From: Dietzia sp. B32
GTDB taxonomy: Bacteria; Actinomycetota; Actinomycetes; Mycobacteriales; Mycobacteriaceae
DNA: 64,000 nucleotides
NCBI RefSeq assembly: GCF_024732245.1
Contig: NZ_CP093845.1
Coordinates: 310,001-374,000, forward strand
Direction: 5' to 3'
Part shown: piece by piece, positions 39,117 to 48,756 of the stretch
Numbering within the stretch: position 1 is the stretch's first letter
Layout of the letters: the number at the start of each line of letters is the position of its first letter
The notes under the pieces: generated by a model
What the model was told of the DNA's origin: nothing
Seen by the model: only the letters and a program-made list of their open reading frames with translations
Database searches by the model: none
Made by a program: the position numbers and the translations under genes

Positions 39117-40235
39117 TCAACCGCGTGCGCCGGGTCCCCGGTCGACCTCGACAGGCAGCATCGGCTGACCGGCCGCCCCGTCGGATCGGGTGAGGCCCAG
39201 GTGGTCCCACGCCGCGGTGGTGGCGATTCGCCCGCGTGGAGTACGCGCGAGCAGGCCCGCGCGGACGAGAAAGGGTTCGCAGACCTCCTCCAGGGTGGTG
39301 GACTCCTCCCCCACGGCCACCGCCAGGGTGCTCAGCCCGACCGGCCCGCCCTCGTGCTGGACGAGGAGCGCCCTCAAGACCGCCCGGTCGAGACGGTCGA
39401 GTCCCAGTTCGTCCACCTCGTACACCTCGAGCGCGGCCCGCGCGACGGGCACCGTGATGCGCCCGTCAGCGCGGACCTCGGCGAAATCACGTACCCGCCG
39501 CAGGAGACGGTTGGCGATCCGCGGTGTGCCCCGGGACCGGCCGGCGATCTCCAACGCCGCGTCGGCCTCCACGGGGATGGCGAGGATGTCCGCGGCGCGG
39601 GTGACGATCCTCGCGAGATCGGCGTCGGTGTAGAAGTCCATGTGCGCGGTGAATCCGAACCGGTCGCGCAGGGGTCCGGTGAGCGCACCGGATCGCGTGG
39701 TGGCGCCGACGAGGGTGAACGGGGCGATCTCCAGAGGAATCGAGGTGGCGCCGGGCCCCTTGCCCACCATGATGTCGATCCGGAAGTCCTCCATGGCGAG
39801 GTAGAGCATCTCCTCGGCCGGCCGGGCGATGCGGTGGATCTCGTCGATGAACAGCACGTCGCCCTCGATGAGGTTGGACAGCATCGCGGCCAGGTCGCCG
39901 GGCCGTTCGAGGGCGGGCCCGGAGGTGATCCTCAGTGATCCACCGAGTTCGGCCGCGACGATCATCGCGAGACTGGTCTTGCCCAGCCCGGGCGGACCGG
40001 AGAAGAGCAGGTGGTCGGGGACGACGCCCCGGCGGGTGGCGGCGGTCAGGACGAGGTCGAGTTGTTCCCGGACGGTCTCCTGACCGATGAACTCGCCCAG
40101 ACTGCGCGGTCGGAGGGCGCCCTCGACGTCCGAGTCGAACGGGGTCACGGACGCGGACAGTTCGCCCTCCTGCCCCGCGCTGAGCCCGTCCCCGGGGGTG
40201 AACCCGTCACCGAGCGCGTCGGACCGTCCCGTCAT
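39117..40235 (-). CDS. ruvB: Holliday junction helicase RuvB
   Basis: AAA+ motor driving branch migration with RuvA. The 372 residues carry Walker [10 protein letters not shown] (about residues 80-88), Walker [10 protein letters not shown] and sensor 1 [22 protein letters not shown]-terminal winged-helix domain follows. The N-terminal extension of about 45 residues is common in actinobacteria. The ATG overlaps the ruvA stop by one base. Confidence 0.96.
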   Translation of the reverse strand: MTGRSDALGDGFTPGDGLSAGQEGELSASVTPFDSDVEGALRPRSLGEFIGQETVREQLDLVLTAATRRGVVPDHLLFSGPPGLGKTSLAMIVAAELGGSLRITSGPALERPGDLAAMLSNLIEGDVLFIDEIHRIARPAEEMLYLAMEDFRIDIMVGKGPGATSIPLEIAPFTLVGATTRSGALTGPLRDRFGFTAHMDFYTDADLARIVTRAADILAIPVEADAALEIAGRSRGTPRIANRLLRRVRDFAEVRADGRITVPVARAALEVYEVDELGLDRLDRAVLRALLVQHEGGPVGLSTLAVAVGEESTTLEEVCEPFLVRAGLLARTPRGRIATTAAWDHLGLTRSDGAAGQPMLPVEVDRGPGARG

Positions 40236-40834
40236 CAGCGCTTACCGAGGGACTTGAGCGCCAGCCGCAGGGCCTGCGCCGGGTCCAGGTCCGGCTCGGC
40301 CGCGAGGACAGCGGTGGCGGCCTTCTCCGCCTCGGCCGCGGAGAAACCAAGGCCCTCGAGTGCCTCTGCCACCTCGGTCGCCGCCGGCGCACCGCCGACA
40401 CCGCCGGGGGTTCCCGCCGACCCGCCGGCCGACACGGGCCCGACCTTGTCCTTGAGCTCGAGCACCATGCGCTCGGCCGTCCGCTTCCCCACCCCGGGCA
40501 CCCGGGTCAACGCCTTGACGTCCCCGGCGCCCAGCGCGCGGACGAGGTCCTCCGGTTCGAGCGTGGCGACGATCGCCAGGGCCAGACGCGGGCCGACCCC
40601 GGAGACGGTCTGCACGGTGAGGAACAGCTGTCGGGCGTCCACCGAGTCGAAGCCGTACAGGGTGAGCGAGTCCTCGCGCACCACCAGCTCCGTGTGGAGC
40701 ATCCCCTCGGCACCGCGCCTCAGACCCGCGAGCGCGGCCGGTGTCGCGTGCACGAGTACGCCGACACCTCCGGTCTCCACCACGCAGCGGTCGAGACCGA
40801 TCTCGGCCACTGTTCCCCGTATTGAGGCGATCAC
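40235..40834 (-). CDS. ruvA: Holliday junction helicase subunit RuvA
   Basis: Tetrameric junction-binding subunit. The start [13 protein letters not shown] matches the family. The two helix-hairpin-helix motifs fall at [13 protein letters not shown] and [13 protein letters not shown], and the C-terminal RuvB-contacting domain has [15 protein letters not shown]. Length is 199 residues. The GTG at 40834 overlaps the ruvC stop (GTGA). Longer in-frame starts lie inside ruvC and were rejected. Confidence 0.95.
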   Translation of the reverse strand: MIASIRGTVAEIGLDRCVVETGGVGVLVHATPAALAGLRRGAEGMLHTELVVREDSLTLYGFDSVDARQLFLTVQTVSGVGPRLALAIVATLEPEDLVRALGAGDVKALTRVPGVGKRTAERMVLELKDKVGPVSAGGSAGTPGGVGGAPAATEVAEALEGLGFSAAEAEKAATAVLAAEPDLDPAQALRLALKSLGKR

Positions 40835-41490
40835 CAGCGCACTCCCTTCGTCCGCGCCATACCCCGGGCGGCGGCCCGGGCGCGCTCCTGATCGGCGGCC
40901 GCGCTGCGGCCTCCGGTGACGTTCGACGCGGCGGCCTCGCGTGCCGCCGCCACCTTCGACTCGAACCCGGCGCGGGTCCGGGCGACCCGACCGTCGAGGG
41001 CTGCCACCCGACCCTGCATGGGCGCGCGCCAGCTGTGGCACACGGCCAGTGCGAGGGCGTCGGCCGCGTCCGCCGGGCTGGGCGGCTTCTGCAGACCGAG
41101 GATGCGGGTGATCATCAGAGTCATCTGTTTCTTGTCCGCGCGCCCGCTGCCGGTGATGGCGGCCTTGACCTCCGAGGGGGTGTGGAAGGCCACCGGGATG
41201 TCGCGGTAGGCGGCCGCCAGCGCCACCACGCCCGCGGCCTGGGCCGTGCCCATGGCGGTGGAGACCTGGTTCTGCGCGAAGACCCGCTCGATCGCGACGA
41301 CGTCCGGTCGGTGGATCTCCATCCACTCGTCCGCCACTGCGTGGACCGCCCGCAGGCGCTTCTCGAGGGGGTCCTGGGCCGCGGTGCGGACGACGTCCAC
41401 GTCCAGGGCCGTGACGGCGCGGCCCGGCTCGGTTTCGATCAGCGCGAGCCCGCACCGGGTCAGCCCCGGGTCCACACCCATCACGCGCAT
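40831..41490 (-). CDS. ruvC: Holliday junction resolvase RuvC
   Basis: Metal-dependent endonuclease that cuts Holliday junctions. The four catalytic acids align with E. coli: D7 (GVDPG), E68 (AIERVF), D141 and D144 (PADAADALA). There are 219 residues, with a lysine/arginine-rich C-terminal extension of about 40. It is first in ruvCAB and directly downstream of a LexA box. Confidence 0.95.
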   Translation of the reverse strand: MRVMGVDPGLTRCGLALIETEPGRAVTALDVDVVRTAAQDPLEKRLRAVHAVADEWMEIHRPDVVAIERVFAQNQVSTAMGTAQAAGVVALAAAYRDIPVAFHTPSEVKAAITGSGRADKKQMTLMITRILGLQKPPSPADAADALALAVCHSWRAPMQGRVAALDGRVARTRAGFESKVAAAREAAASNVTGGRSAAADQERARAAARGMARTKGVRW

Positions 41491-41513
41491 AGCGACCTTT
41501 CGCCGACCACTGG

Positions 41514-41529
41514 TAGAACCTACGTTCGA
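41514..41529 (-). promoter_or_regulatory. LexA (SOS) box upstream of ruvCAB
   Basis: On the minus strand TCGAACGTAGGTTCTA matches the actinobacterial/Bacillus SOS consensus TCGAAC-N4-GTTCGA at 11 of 12 defined bases. It is centred about 31 bp before the ruvC ATG, where repressor binding would block transcription. It is nested in a wider perfect 10-bp inverted repeat (41507-41516 with 41534-41543, arms CCACTGGTAG/CTACCAGTGG), which could terminate the preceding yebC transcript. Confidence 0.75.
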
Positions 41530-41551
41530 GACCCTACCAGTGGCCCGCCCG

Positions 41552-42304
41552 TCAGGCGTTCAGCGCCGCCAGCACGTCGTCCGGCACGTCCAGGTTGGAG
41601 TAGACGTTCTGCACGTCGTCGGAGTCCTCGAGCGCGTCGATCAGCTTGAAGACCTTCATGGCGCCGTCCGCGTCGACCGTCACCTCGACGGAGGCGCGGA
41701 ACCCGGACTCGGCCGACTCGTAGTCGATGCCGGCCTCCTGGAGCGCGGTGCGCACCCGGACGAGGTCGGTCGGCTCGCAGACCACCTCGAACTGTTCACC
41801 GAGGTCGTTGACCTCCTCGGCGCCGGCCTCGAGAACGGCCATGAGGATGTCGTCCTCCTCGAGCTCACCCTTGTCCAGGACGATCTCGCCCTTGCGGGTG
41901 AACAGGTACGCCACCGAGCCCGGGTCGGCGAGGTTGCCGCCGTTGCGGGTCATCGCGGTGCGCACCTCGCCGGCGGCACGGTTGCGGTTGTCGGTCAGAC
42001 ACTCGATGAGCAGGGCCACGCCGTTCGGGCCGTAGCCCTCGTACATGATGGTCTCCCACTCGGCGCCGCCCGCCTCCTCACCGGCGCCACGTCTACGCGC
42101 CCGCTCGACGTTGTCGCCCGGGACCGAGTTCTTCTTGGCCTTCTGGATGGCGTCGTAGAGCGTCGGGTTGCCGGCTGGGTCACCGCCGCCCGTACGGGCC
42201 GCCACCTCGATGTTCTTGACGAGCTTGGCGAAGAGCTTGCCGCGCTTGGCGTCGATCGCGGCCTTCTTGTGCTTGGTGGTGGCCCACTTGGAATGGCCTG
42301 CCAT
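41552..42304 (-). CDS. YebC/PmpR-family protein
   Basis: Conserved YebC/TACO1 family, variously described as a transcriptional regulator or a translation factor easing proline-related stalling. The opening [28 protein letters not shown] is diagnostic, followed by [21 protein letters not shown]. The 250-residue length is normal. GGAGGG precedes the ATG. Position just upstream of ruvC is conserved across many bacteria. Confidence 0.93.
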   Translation of the reverse strand: MAGHSKWATTKHKKAAIDAKRGKLFAKLVKNIEVAARTGGGDPAGNPTLYDAIQKAKKNSVPGDNVERARRRGAGEEAGGAEWETIMYEGYGPNGVALLIECLTDNRNRAAGEVRTAMTRNGGNLADPGSVAYLFTRKGEIVLDKGELEEDDILMAVLEAGAEEVNDLGEQFEVVCEPTDLVRVRTALQEAGIDYESAESGFRASVEVTVDADGAMKVFKLIDALEDSDDVQNVYSNLDVPDDVLAALNA

Positions 42305-42384
42305 GTGATGTTCCGCCCTCCGGGGGTTCTCAGACCGGCCCGCCGTATGGTGGGTCCGGTGCGACGTGTCGCTGACTGATCAGT

Positions 42385-42999
42385 CTACGAGGTCGCCTGC
42401 CGCACCATGTCGAGGAAGTACCCGTGGACGCGCACATCGTCGGTCACCTCGGGGTGGAAGGAGGTCGCCAGGGCGTTGCCCTGGCGCACCGCGACCACGT
42501 GATCGTCGCCGTCCGAGGCGCGGACCCGGGCGAGCACCTCCACGTCCGGGCCCACCGTCTCGACCCAGGGTGCGCGGATGAACACGGTCCGGACCGGGTC
42601 GGCGCCGAGGGCGTCGACGACGAGGTCGGCCTCGAACGAGTCGACCTGCCGTCCGAAGGCGTTCCGACGGACGGTCATGTCGATCGCGGAGAACCAGGTG
42701 GCGTCCGCCCGGGTGTCCAGGACGACCGACGCCAGCAGGATCATGCCCGCGCAGGAGCCGTAGACCGGCATGCCGCCGGAGATCCTCTCGGCCACCGGCT
42801 CGTACATGTCGTACACATCGAGGAGTCGGCTCATCGCGGTCGACTCACCGCCGGGAAGGATGAGACCGTCCACGGTGTCGAGCTCCGAACGCCGACGGAC
42901 CGGCACAGCGCGGGCGCCGACGGACTCGAGATGGCGGAGGTGTTCGGCGACGTCGCCCTGCAGGGCGAGGACGCCGACGGTCGGGGCTACCGCGCTCAC
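42385..42999 (-). CDS. pdxT: Pyridoxal 5'-phosphate synthase glutaminase subunit PdxT
   Basis: Supplies ammonia to PdxS for PLP synthesis. The 204-residue class I glutaminase has [14 protein letters not shown] (48-60), nucleophile C83 in YGSCAGM and HPE in [10 protein letters not shown]. The GTG start overlaps the tesB stop (GTGA). A perfect 12-bp palindrome GACTGATCAGTC spans 42374-42385 at its 3' end. Confidence 0.95.
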   Translation of the reverse strand: MSAVAPTVGVLALQGDVAEHLRHLESVGARAVPVRRRSELDTVDGLILPGGESTAMSRLLDVYDMYEPVAERISGGMPVYGSCAGMILLASVVLDTRADATWFSAIDMTVRRNAFGRQVDSFEADLVVDALGADPVRTVFIRAPWVETVGPDVEVLARVRASDGDDHVVAVRQGNALATSFHPEVTDDVRVHGYFLDMVRQATS

Positions 43000-43868
43000 T
43001 TCTTCGACGGGTCGTCGGTGGTGCTCACCGGGAACGGCTGCGCACCCGGGCGCAGGCGCCGGGACAGACCCTCCTGGGTGACGGCGGCCACGAGTCGACC
43101 GGAGCGGTCGAAGATCCGCCCCTGGGTGAGGGCGCGCCCCCCGAACGCCGACGGCGAGGTCTGGTCGTACAGCAACCAGTCATCGGCCCGGAAGGGGCGC
43201 ATGAACCACATGGCGTGGTCGAGAGAGGCGTCCTGGGTGGGCTCGTCGGGGTGCGGGACCTTGGCCGAGCCCAACAACGTCATGTCCGACATGTACGCGA
43301 GTGTGCACACGTGGAAATTGGGGTCGTCCGGCAGCGCGTCGACGCTCCGGAACCACACCCGCTGCTGCGAGGCCAGCACCGAACTCGTCTCCAGGCGGTC
43401 CCGGGGGACGATCCGGATGTCCCACTGGGCCCATTCCTCCACGAAGACGCGGTGGGCCTCGTCGAGGTCCTCGATTCTCGGGACGTCGATCTCCTCGGGC
43501 CCCACGACCCGGGGCATCGAGTCCTGGTGCTCGATGCCCTCCTGGTCGACCAGGTGGAAGGAGGCCGACATGGAGAAGATCGGCTCCCCCTCCTGGATGG
43601 CCGTGACACGGCGGGTGGCGAAGCTGCGACCGTCCCGGAGGCGGTCGACCTGGAAGACGGTCGGCACGTCGGGGATGCCCGGCCGGATGAAGTACCCATG
43701 CAGGGAGTGGACGTGCTTGTCGGAGTCCACGGTCCGGACCGCGGCGACGAGGGTCTGACCGGCGACCTGGCCGCCGAAGGTCCGCTGCAGGTGCGTGCGG
43801 ATGGCCGGTCCTCGGTAGAGGTCGCGGTCTATCCGCTCGATCTCGAGGATGTCCTCGATCTTCGCCAC
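42996..43868 (-). CDS. tesB: Acyl-CoA thioesterase II (TesB)
   Basis: Double-hotdog thioesterase hydrolysing medium/long acyl-CoA. Typical segments are [43 protein letters not shown] and [22 protein letters not shown]. About 290 residues from the GTG of [15 protein letters not shown] (43868), 7 bp after the pdxS stop. It is inserted between pdxS and pdxT, the same order as in M. tuberculosis. Its link to vitamin B6 synthesis is unclear. Confidence 0.93.
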   Translation of the reverse strand: MAKIEDILEIERIDRDLYRGPAIRTHLQRTFGGQVAGQTLVAAVRTVDSDKHVHSLHGYFIRPGIPDVPTVFQVDRLRDGRSFATRRVTAIQEGEPIFSMSASFHLVDQEGIEHQDSMPRVVGPEEIDVPRIEDLDEAHRVFVEEWAQWDIRIVPRDRLETSSVLASQQRVWFRSVDALPDDPNFHVCTLAYMSDMTLLGSAKVPHPDEPTQDASLDHAMWFMRPFRADDWLLYDQTSPSAFGGRALTQGRIFDRSGRLVAAVTQEGLSRRLRPGAQPFPVSTTDDPSKK

Positions 43869-43875
43869 CGGCGGG

Positions 43876-44781
<906 letters not shown>

Positions 44782-44824
44782 GAAATAGGCCTTTCCTGGC
44801 TCAGACGACGTGTAACAGGGGTCC

Positions 44825-44855
44825 AGTGTAGGTCGCCCTCACCCCGCCGCCCCAA
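44825..44855 (-). promoter_or_regulatory. Candidate pdxS promoter
   Basis: On the minus strand TTGGGG (44855-44850) and TACACT (44830-44825) are separated by 19 bp, about 44 bp upstream of the pdxS start. The -10 is good and the spacer somewhat long. An imperfect hairpin that may end the upstream gene overlaps the -35. Confidence 0.4.
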
Positions 44856-44876
44856 CCGCCGCCCCGCCGGGGTTGG

Positions 44877-45479
44877 TCAGGCCTGTGGCGGCGGGGCGTC
44901 CACGAGCTCGACATACCCGGGCATGGGGGCCCGGCCGGCCAGTCGCAGGACCCGGACGGGGGTCTGTTCGCGCAGGGTACGGGTGTCGCGCACGGCATCG
45001 TTGTAGAAGCGACGCGCCATGGAGACGCGGTCGGTCGCGTCCTCCAGTTCTGCGGCGAGGTCAGCGGGCAACCCGCTCGTGTCGACGCCGGAGAGCACCA
45101 CGCCGAGGGTGTTCTCGGCGATCTCGGCGTCGGGCCCGGTGGAGTCATCGGAGTGGTCGTCGGCGTCTCGGTGCCGCCGGTGCTCCGGGTGGGGGGCGGG
45201 GTCCGGTCCGGTGATCGCCCCCGGCGGGTGGGCCCGGGCGCGTGCGAGGGCCCGCGCCAGGCGGTCGGCGCCCACCGGGTCTCGTTCCCTGAGGTCCCGG
45301 ATCACGGCGGTGGCGACCGTGTGGCGCCGTTCCAGGGCCCCGGCCAGGGCGGCGCGGGCCAGGTCGGTGCGGATGTGGAGCCTGTCCAGGCGGTGGGCCG
45401 TGAGGTAGGCCAGGACCAGTGACGCGAGCGCGACGACGAAGACGACGACGACGACGAGGACGATCAGTTCACCGGACAC
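44877..45479 (-). CDS. Membrane protein downstream of pimA, LemA-like features
   Basis: A 200-residue protein with one N-terminal membrane helix (about residues 4-26) and a long helical cytoplasmic part. The C-terminal block DRVSMARRFYNDAVRDTRTLREQ resembles the conserved ARRxYNxxVxxYN helix of LemA-type proteins. A His/Asp-rich linker sits at about 115-130. In M. tuberculosis the gene after pimA encodes a membrane protein with a NUDIX domain. No NUDIX box is visible here. The GTG at 45479 overlaps the end of pimA by 11 bp, indicating coupling. Function unknown. Confidence 0.65.
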   Translation of the reverse strand: MSGELIVLVVVVVFVVALASLVLAYLTAHRLDRLHIRTDLARAALAGALERRHTVATAVIRDLRERDPVGADRLARALARARAHPPGAITGPDPAPHPEHRRHRDADDHSDDSTGPDAEIAENTLGVVLSGVDTSGLPADLAAELEDATDRVSMARRFYNDAVRDTRTLREQTPVRVLRLAGRAPMPGYVELVDAPPPQA

Positions 45480-46584
45480 GGAGCGTCTCCCCCGGGCCGC
45501 GGATGGTCTCGTACACGCGGACCACCCTGTCGGCGACGACCGACCAGTCGTAGTCGCGGACCGCCTCACGACTCCGCGCGCGGAGGCCGTCCCGGCGCCC
45601 GGGGTCGGTCAACACCCTCGTGAGAGCGGTGGCGAGGGAGTCGGCGTCGCCGACCGCGGCGAGTTCGCCGCACTCGCCGTCCCGCAGGACCCGGCGGAAC
45701 GCGTCGAGATCGGATGCCACCACCGCGGTCCCGGCGGCCATGGCCTCCACGAGCACGATGCCGAAACTCTCCCCGCCGGTGTTGGGGGCGCAGTACACGT
45801 CGGCGGCGGCGAGGACGGCGGCCTTGCGGGTGTCGTCGACGCGCCCGAGGAACTCCACGTCCATCCCCCGGGGCAGTCGGGCGCGCAGGGCCCGCTCGTC
45901 GCCGTCACCCATGATCCGCAGCCGCAGGCCCGGCACCTCTCGCAGGACTGCCGGGAGCGCCGCGGCGAGCACCCCCATGCCCTTGCGCGGTTCGTCGTAG
46001 CGGCCGAGGAACGCCACGGTGGGTGCACCGGTCGGCTCGGCCGAGGTGTCGACATCCGTGAACGCGGACACGTCCACACCGTTGGGGATCTCCACGGCGT
46101 CGGAACCGAGGGCCTCCATCTGCCAGCGGCGCGCCAGGGTCGAGACCGCGATCCTCCCGCGGATCTTCTCGAGCAACGGGGCCAGGACCCCGTCGGCGGC
46201 GCCGAGTATCAGCGACCCGGTCGTCGACGTGTGGAACGTGGCCGTGATGGGGCCGGAGGACATGGCCAGGGCGAACATGCCCACTCCCGGGGCGTTGGGT
46301 TCGTGGATGTGGAGGATGTCCAGTGGCTGTTCGCGGAGCCACTGTCTGGTGGCCCGCCAGGTCGCCGGACCGAAGCTGAGGCGGGCAACCGATCCGTTGT
46401 ACGGGATCGGGACGCCCGGCCCGGTCAGTGTCATCCCGGAGACGGGCGCGCTGCCCGGACTGCCCGGAGCGAGGACCCGGACCGTGTGCCCCCGGCGCCG
46501 CAGTTCCTCGGTCAGGTCCACCACGTGGGCCTGGACGCCTCCCGGGGCGTCGAAGGAGTAGGGGCAGATCATGCCGATGCGCAC
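45469..46584 (-). CDS. pimA: Phosphatidyl-myo-inositol alpha-mannosyltransferase PimA
   Basis: Transfers mannose from GDP-mannose to the 2-position of phosphatidylinositol, the first step of PIM/lipomannan/LAM synthesis, at the inner membrane face. GT4 fold, 371 residues: N-terminal MICPYSFDAPGGVQAHV, IPNGVDVSAF, GRYDEPRKGMGVL and the EX7E-type GESFGIVLVEAMAAGTAVV. The GTG of VRIGMICPY (46584) is my start. It lies directly after the PIM acyltransferase gene. Confidence 0.95.
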   Translation of the reverse strand: MRIGMICPYSFDAPGGVQAHVVDLTEELRRRGHTVRVLAPGSPGSAPVSGMTLTGPGVPIPYNGSVARLSFGPATWRATRQWLREQPLDILHIHEPNAPGVGMFALAMSSGPITATFHTSTTGSLILGAADGVLAPLLEKIRGRIAVSTLARRWQMEALGSDAVEIPNGVDVSAFTDVDTSAEPTGAPTVAFLGRYDEPRKGMGVLAAALPAVLREVPGLRLRIMGDGDERALRARLPRGMDVEFLGRVDDTRKAAVLAAADVYCAPNTGGESFGIVLVEAMAAGTAVVASDLDAFRRVLRDGECGELAAVGDADSLATALTRVLTDPGRRDGLRARSREAVRDYDWSVVADRVVRVYETIRGPGETLRVR

Positions 46585-46591
46585 GGCGGGC

Positions 46592-47500
46592 TCAGCCCTC
46601 GATCCGCGCGCGCCGCTCGGCCGGCAGGTCGTCCAGCCAGAGGGGCTGGAGCATGTGCCAGTCCGCGGGGTGTCGGGCGATCCCCTCCGCGAAGAGGTCC
46701 GCCATCGCCTGGACCGCCGACTCGATCCCGCCGGAGACATCGATGGGAGGGGTGATCCGAACGCGCATCGTGTCCTCGTCGGAGTACCAGAACTGGGCCA
46801 CCAGCAGCGGTGCCCCGGTCTCCACCGCGAGCCTCGCGGCCCCTGCGGGCATGCGCGTCTGCTCGCCGAAGAACGTCACCGGCACCCCGGTCCGGCGGAG
46901 GTCTCGCTCCCCCGGCAGACAGACGATCCCGCCCCCGGCGAGGAACTCGCGCAGCGCGTCGAGCGGCGGGGTGGGGCCGCCCGTGTGGGGGTAGATGGTG
47001 AACCCGAGCCCCTCCCGGAAATCCAGGAAGCGCTGGTACAGCGATTCCGGCTTCAACCTCTCCGCGACGGTCGCGAACCCGCCGTAGCGTCGCGCGAGCC
47101 AGGTGCCGCCGAGGTCCCAGTTGGCGGAGTGCGGCAGCGCCACCACCACCCCGCGTCCCTGTGCCAGCGCCGCGTCGAGGTGCTCGACCCCGGCGATCGT
47201 CCGGTCCATCTCGCGCGCCACCGCCTCGCGGTCCATCGACGGCAGGCGGAAGGCCTCCCGCCAGTAACGGGCGTAGGACCGGAAGGAATCCCGGATCAGT
47301 TGGTCGGGGACCTCTGCCGGGGCGACCCCCAGGACACGGGCCAGGTTCCGGCGCAGTTGCGAGTCCGGGCCCTGTCTGCGGGCGGCGAGATCGGCGCCCG
47401 CCCGGAAGAGCGCGCGGGCGGCCGGCTCGGGAAGCGCGCGCACGACGGCCCACCCGGCGGCGTAACCCAGATCCGACAGGCGCTCGCCCAGTGCGCTCAT
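46592..47500 (-). CDS. Phosphatidylinositol mannoside acyltransferase (LpxL/HtrB family)
   Basis: Acylates the mannose of PIM1/PIM2 using acyl-CoA. The catalytic HX4D motif is H124-SANW-D129 in ALPHSANWDLGG, followed by GGIVCLPGERDLRRTGVPVTFFGE. The 302-residue length fits. Gene order pgsA-acyltransferase-pimA is diagnostic for this activity. The ATG at 47500 overlaps the pgsA stop, and longer in-frame starts lie inside pgsA. Confidence 0.93.
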   Translation of the reverse strand: MSALGERLSDLGYAAGWAVVRALPEPAARALFRAGADLAARRQGPDSQLRRNLARVLGVAPAEVPDQLIRDSFRSYARYWREAFRLPSMDREAVAREMDRTIAGVEHLDAALAQGRGVVVALPHSANWDLGGTWLARRYGGFATVAERLKPESLYQRFLDFREGLGFTIYPHTGGPTPPLDALREFLAGGGIVCLPGERDLRRTGVPVTFFGEQTRMPAGAARLAVETGAPLLVAQFWYSDEDTMRVRITPPIDVSGGIESAVQAMADLFAEGIARHPADWHMLQPLWLDDLPAERRARIEG

Positions 47501-48141
47501 CGGTCCCCCACCGCAGGGGCGTCGGCTCGTGCCACCCGGCTGAGGTAGTCGGTACGCCCGCCCCACACGCGCTGGATCACCGTGACGAAGCTGCCCACGG
47601 CGACCGCGGTCAGGCCCACCTCGAGCGCCCACGGCACCCCCAGTCCTTCCAGACCGGCACCGAGCAGGACGAGGACCAGGCGATCTGCGCGCTCCATGAG
47701 TCCGCCCGGCGTGCGGAGCCCTCCGGCGTCGGCGCGGGCCTTGGAGTAGGACACCACCTGGGACAGGATCAGACACGCCAACACCATGATCAGCGCGACG
47801 CTGTTGTCGGGCTCGGCGTGGACCAGCCACCACAGCAAGGACGCCAGGATCACCCCGTCCGCGACCCGGTCGGAGACCGCGTCGACCAGGGCCCCGTACG
47901 GTGACCCGCCCCCGCTCGCGCGGGCGACGGCACCGTCGACCAGGTCGAACAGGGTGCACAGGGCGATCACGATCGCGCCGGCGACGAGATGGCCGGGCCC
48001 GAACAACGTGATCGCCGCGGCGCAGGTCAGCAGGAGACCTGTGAGGGTGATCCCGTTGGCGGTGACACCGGTGCGGACGAGGAACGCCGCCAGGGGGTGG
48101 GCCACCCTGGCGACCCCCGACCTTCCGTACTCGCTGAGCAT
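47497..48141 (-). CDS. pgsA: Phosphatidylinositol phosphate synthase (CDP-alcohol phosphatidyltransferase)
   Basis: Integral membrane enzyme joining CDP-diacylglycerol and inositol 1-phosphate. The CDP-alcohol phosphotransferase motif D66-xx-D69-G-xx-A-R...G...D87-xxx-D91 is complete (DLVDGAVAR, then GALVDAVSD). About six membrane helices in 214 residues. It supplies the lipid that pimA and the acyltransferase then modify. Confidence 0.93.
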   Translation of the reverse strand: MLSEYGRSGVARVAHPLAAFLVRTGVTANGITLTGLLLTCAAAITLFGPGHLVAGAIVIALCTLFDLVDGAVARASGGGSPYGALVDAVSDRVADGVILASLLWWLVHAEPDNSVALIMVLACLILSQVVSYSKARADAGGLRTPGGLMERADRLVLVLLGAGLEGLGVPWALEVGLTAVAVGSFVTVIQRVWGGRTDYLSRVARADAPAVGDR

Positions 48142-48153
48142 TCGTCTCCCTGC

Positions 48154-48756
48154 CTACCTCGAGGTGTGGTCTGGTCCGGAGACGCCGTTCGGGGACACCG
48201 TGGCGGACCACGCCTCGGAGAGCAGCCGCCGCGTCTCGCGGAGGAGCTGCGGAAGCACCTTGGTTCCGCCGGTCACGGTAATGAAGTTGGCGTCGCCGAT
48301 CCAGCGCGGCACGACGTGTTGGTGCAGATGCTCGGACAGGGACCCGCCGGCCGCGCCCCCCAGATTGAGCCCCACGTTGAACGAGTCCGGGTTGGAGACG
48401 GCCTTGATGACCCGGATCAGGTGTTGCGTGTACGACATGAGTTCGCGGGACTCGTCGTCGTCCAGGTCCTCCAGGTCCGCCACCCTGCGGTACGGGACCA
48501 CCATCGAGTGACCCGGGTTGTAGGGGAACAGGTTGAGCACGACGTAGACGTGCTCGCCGCGGGCGACCACCAGCCCGTCCTCGTCGCTCATCCTCGGGAT
48601 GTCGAGGAACGGCTCCCCCGTCATCCCCTCCGCGGGTTCGGGACGCGTCTCGGCGATGTACGACATCCGGTAGGGCGCCCACAGCAACTGGAGGTGGTCC
48701 TCCCCCACCCCGAACTGGCGGTAGACGTCCGTGGAGGACGGATCTCCGGTCGTCAC
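48154..48756 (-). CDS. HIT-domain protein, probable Ap4A phosphorylase
   Basis: Histidine-triad nucleotide hydrolase/transferase with the active site H143-L-H145-Q-H147-V in [11 protein letters not shown]. The 200 residues also show [10 protein letters not shown] and [14 protein letters not shown], typical of the actinobacterial Ap4A phosphorylase branch (the M. tuberculosis protein at this position has that activity). The GTG start overlaps the thrS stop (GTGA). Confidence 0.9.
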   Translation of the reverse strand: MTTGDPSSTDVYRQFGVGEDHLQLLWAPYRMSYIAETRPEPAEGMTGEPFLDIPRMSDEDGLVVARGEHVYVVLNLFPYNPGHSMVVPYRRVADLEDLDDDESRELMSYTQHLIRVIKAVSNPDSFNVGLNLGGAAGGSLSEHLHQHVVPRWIGDANFITVTGGTKVLPQLLRETRRLLSEAWSATVSPNGVSGPDHTSR

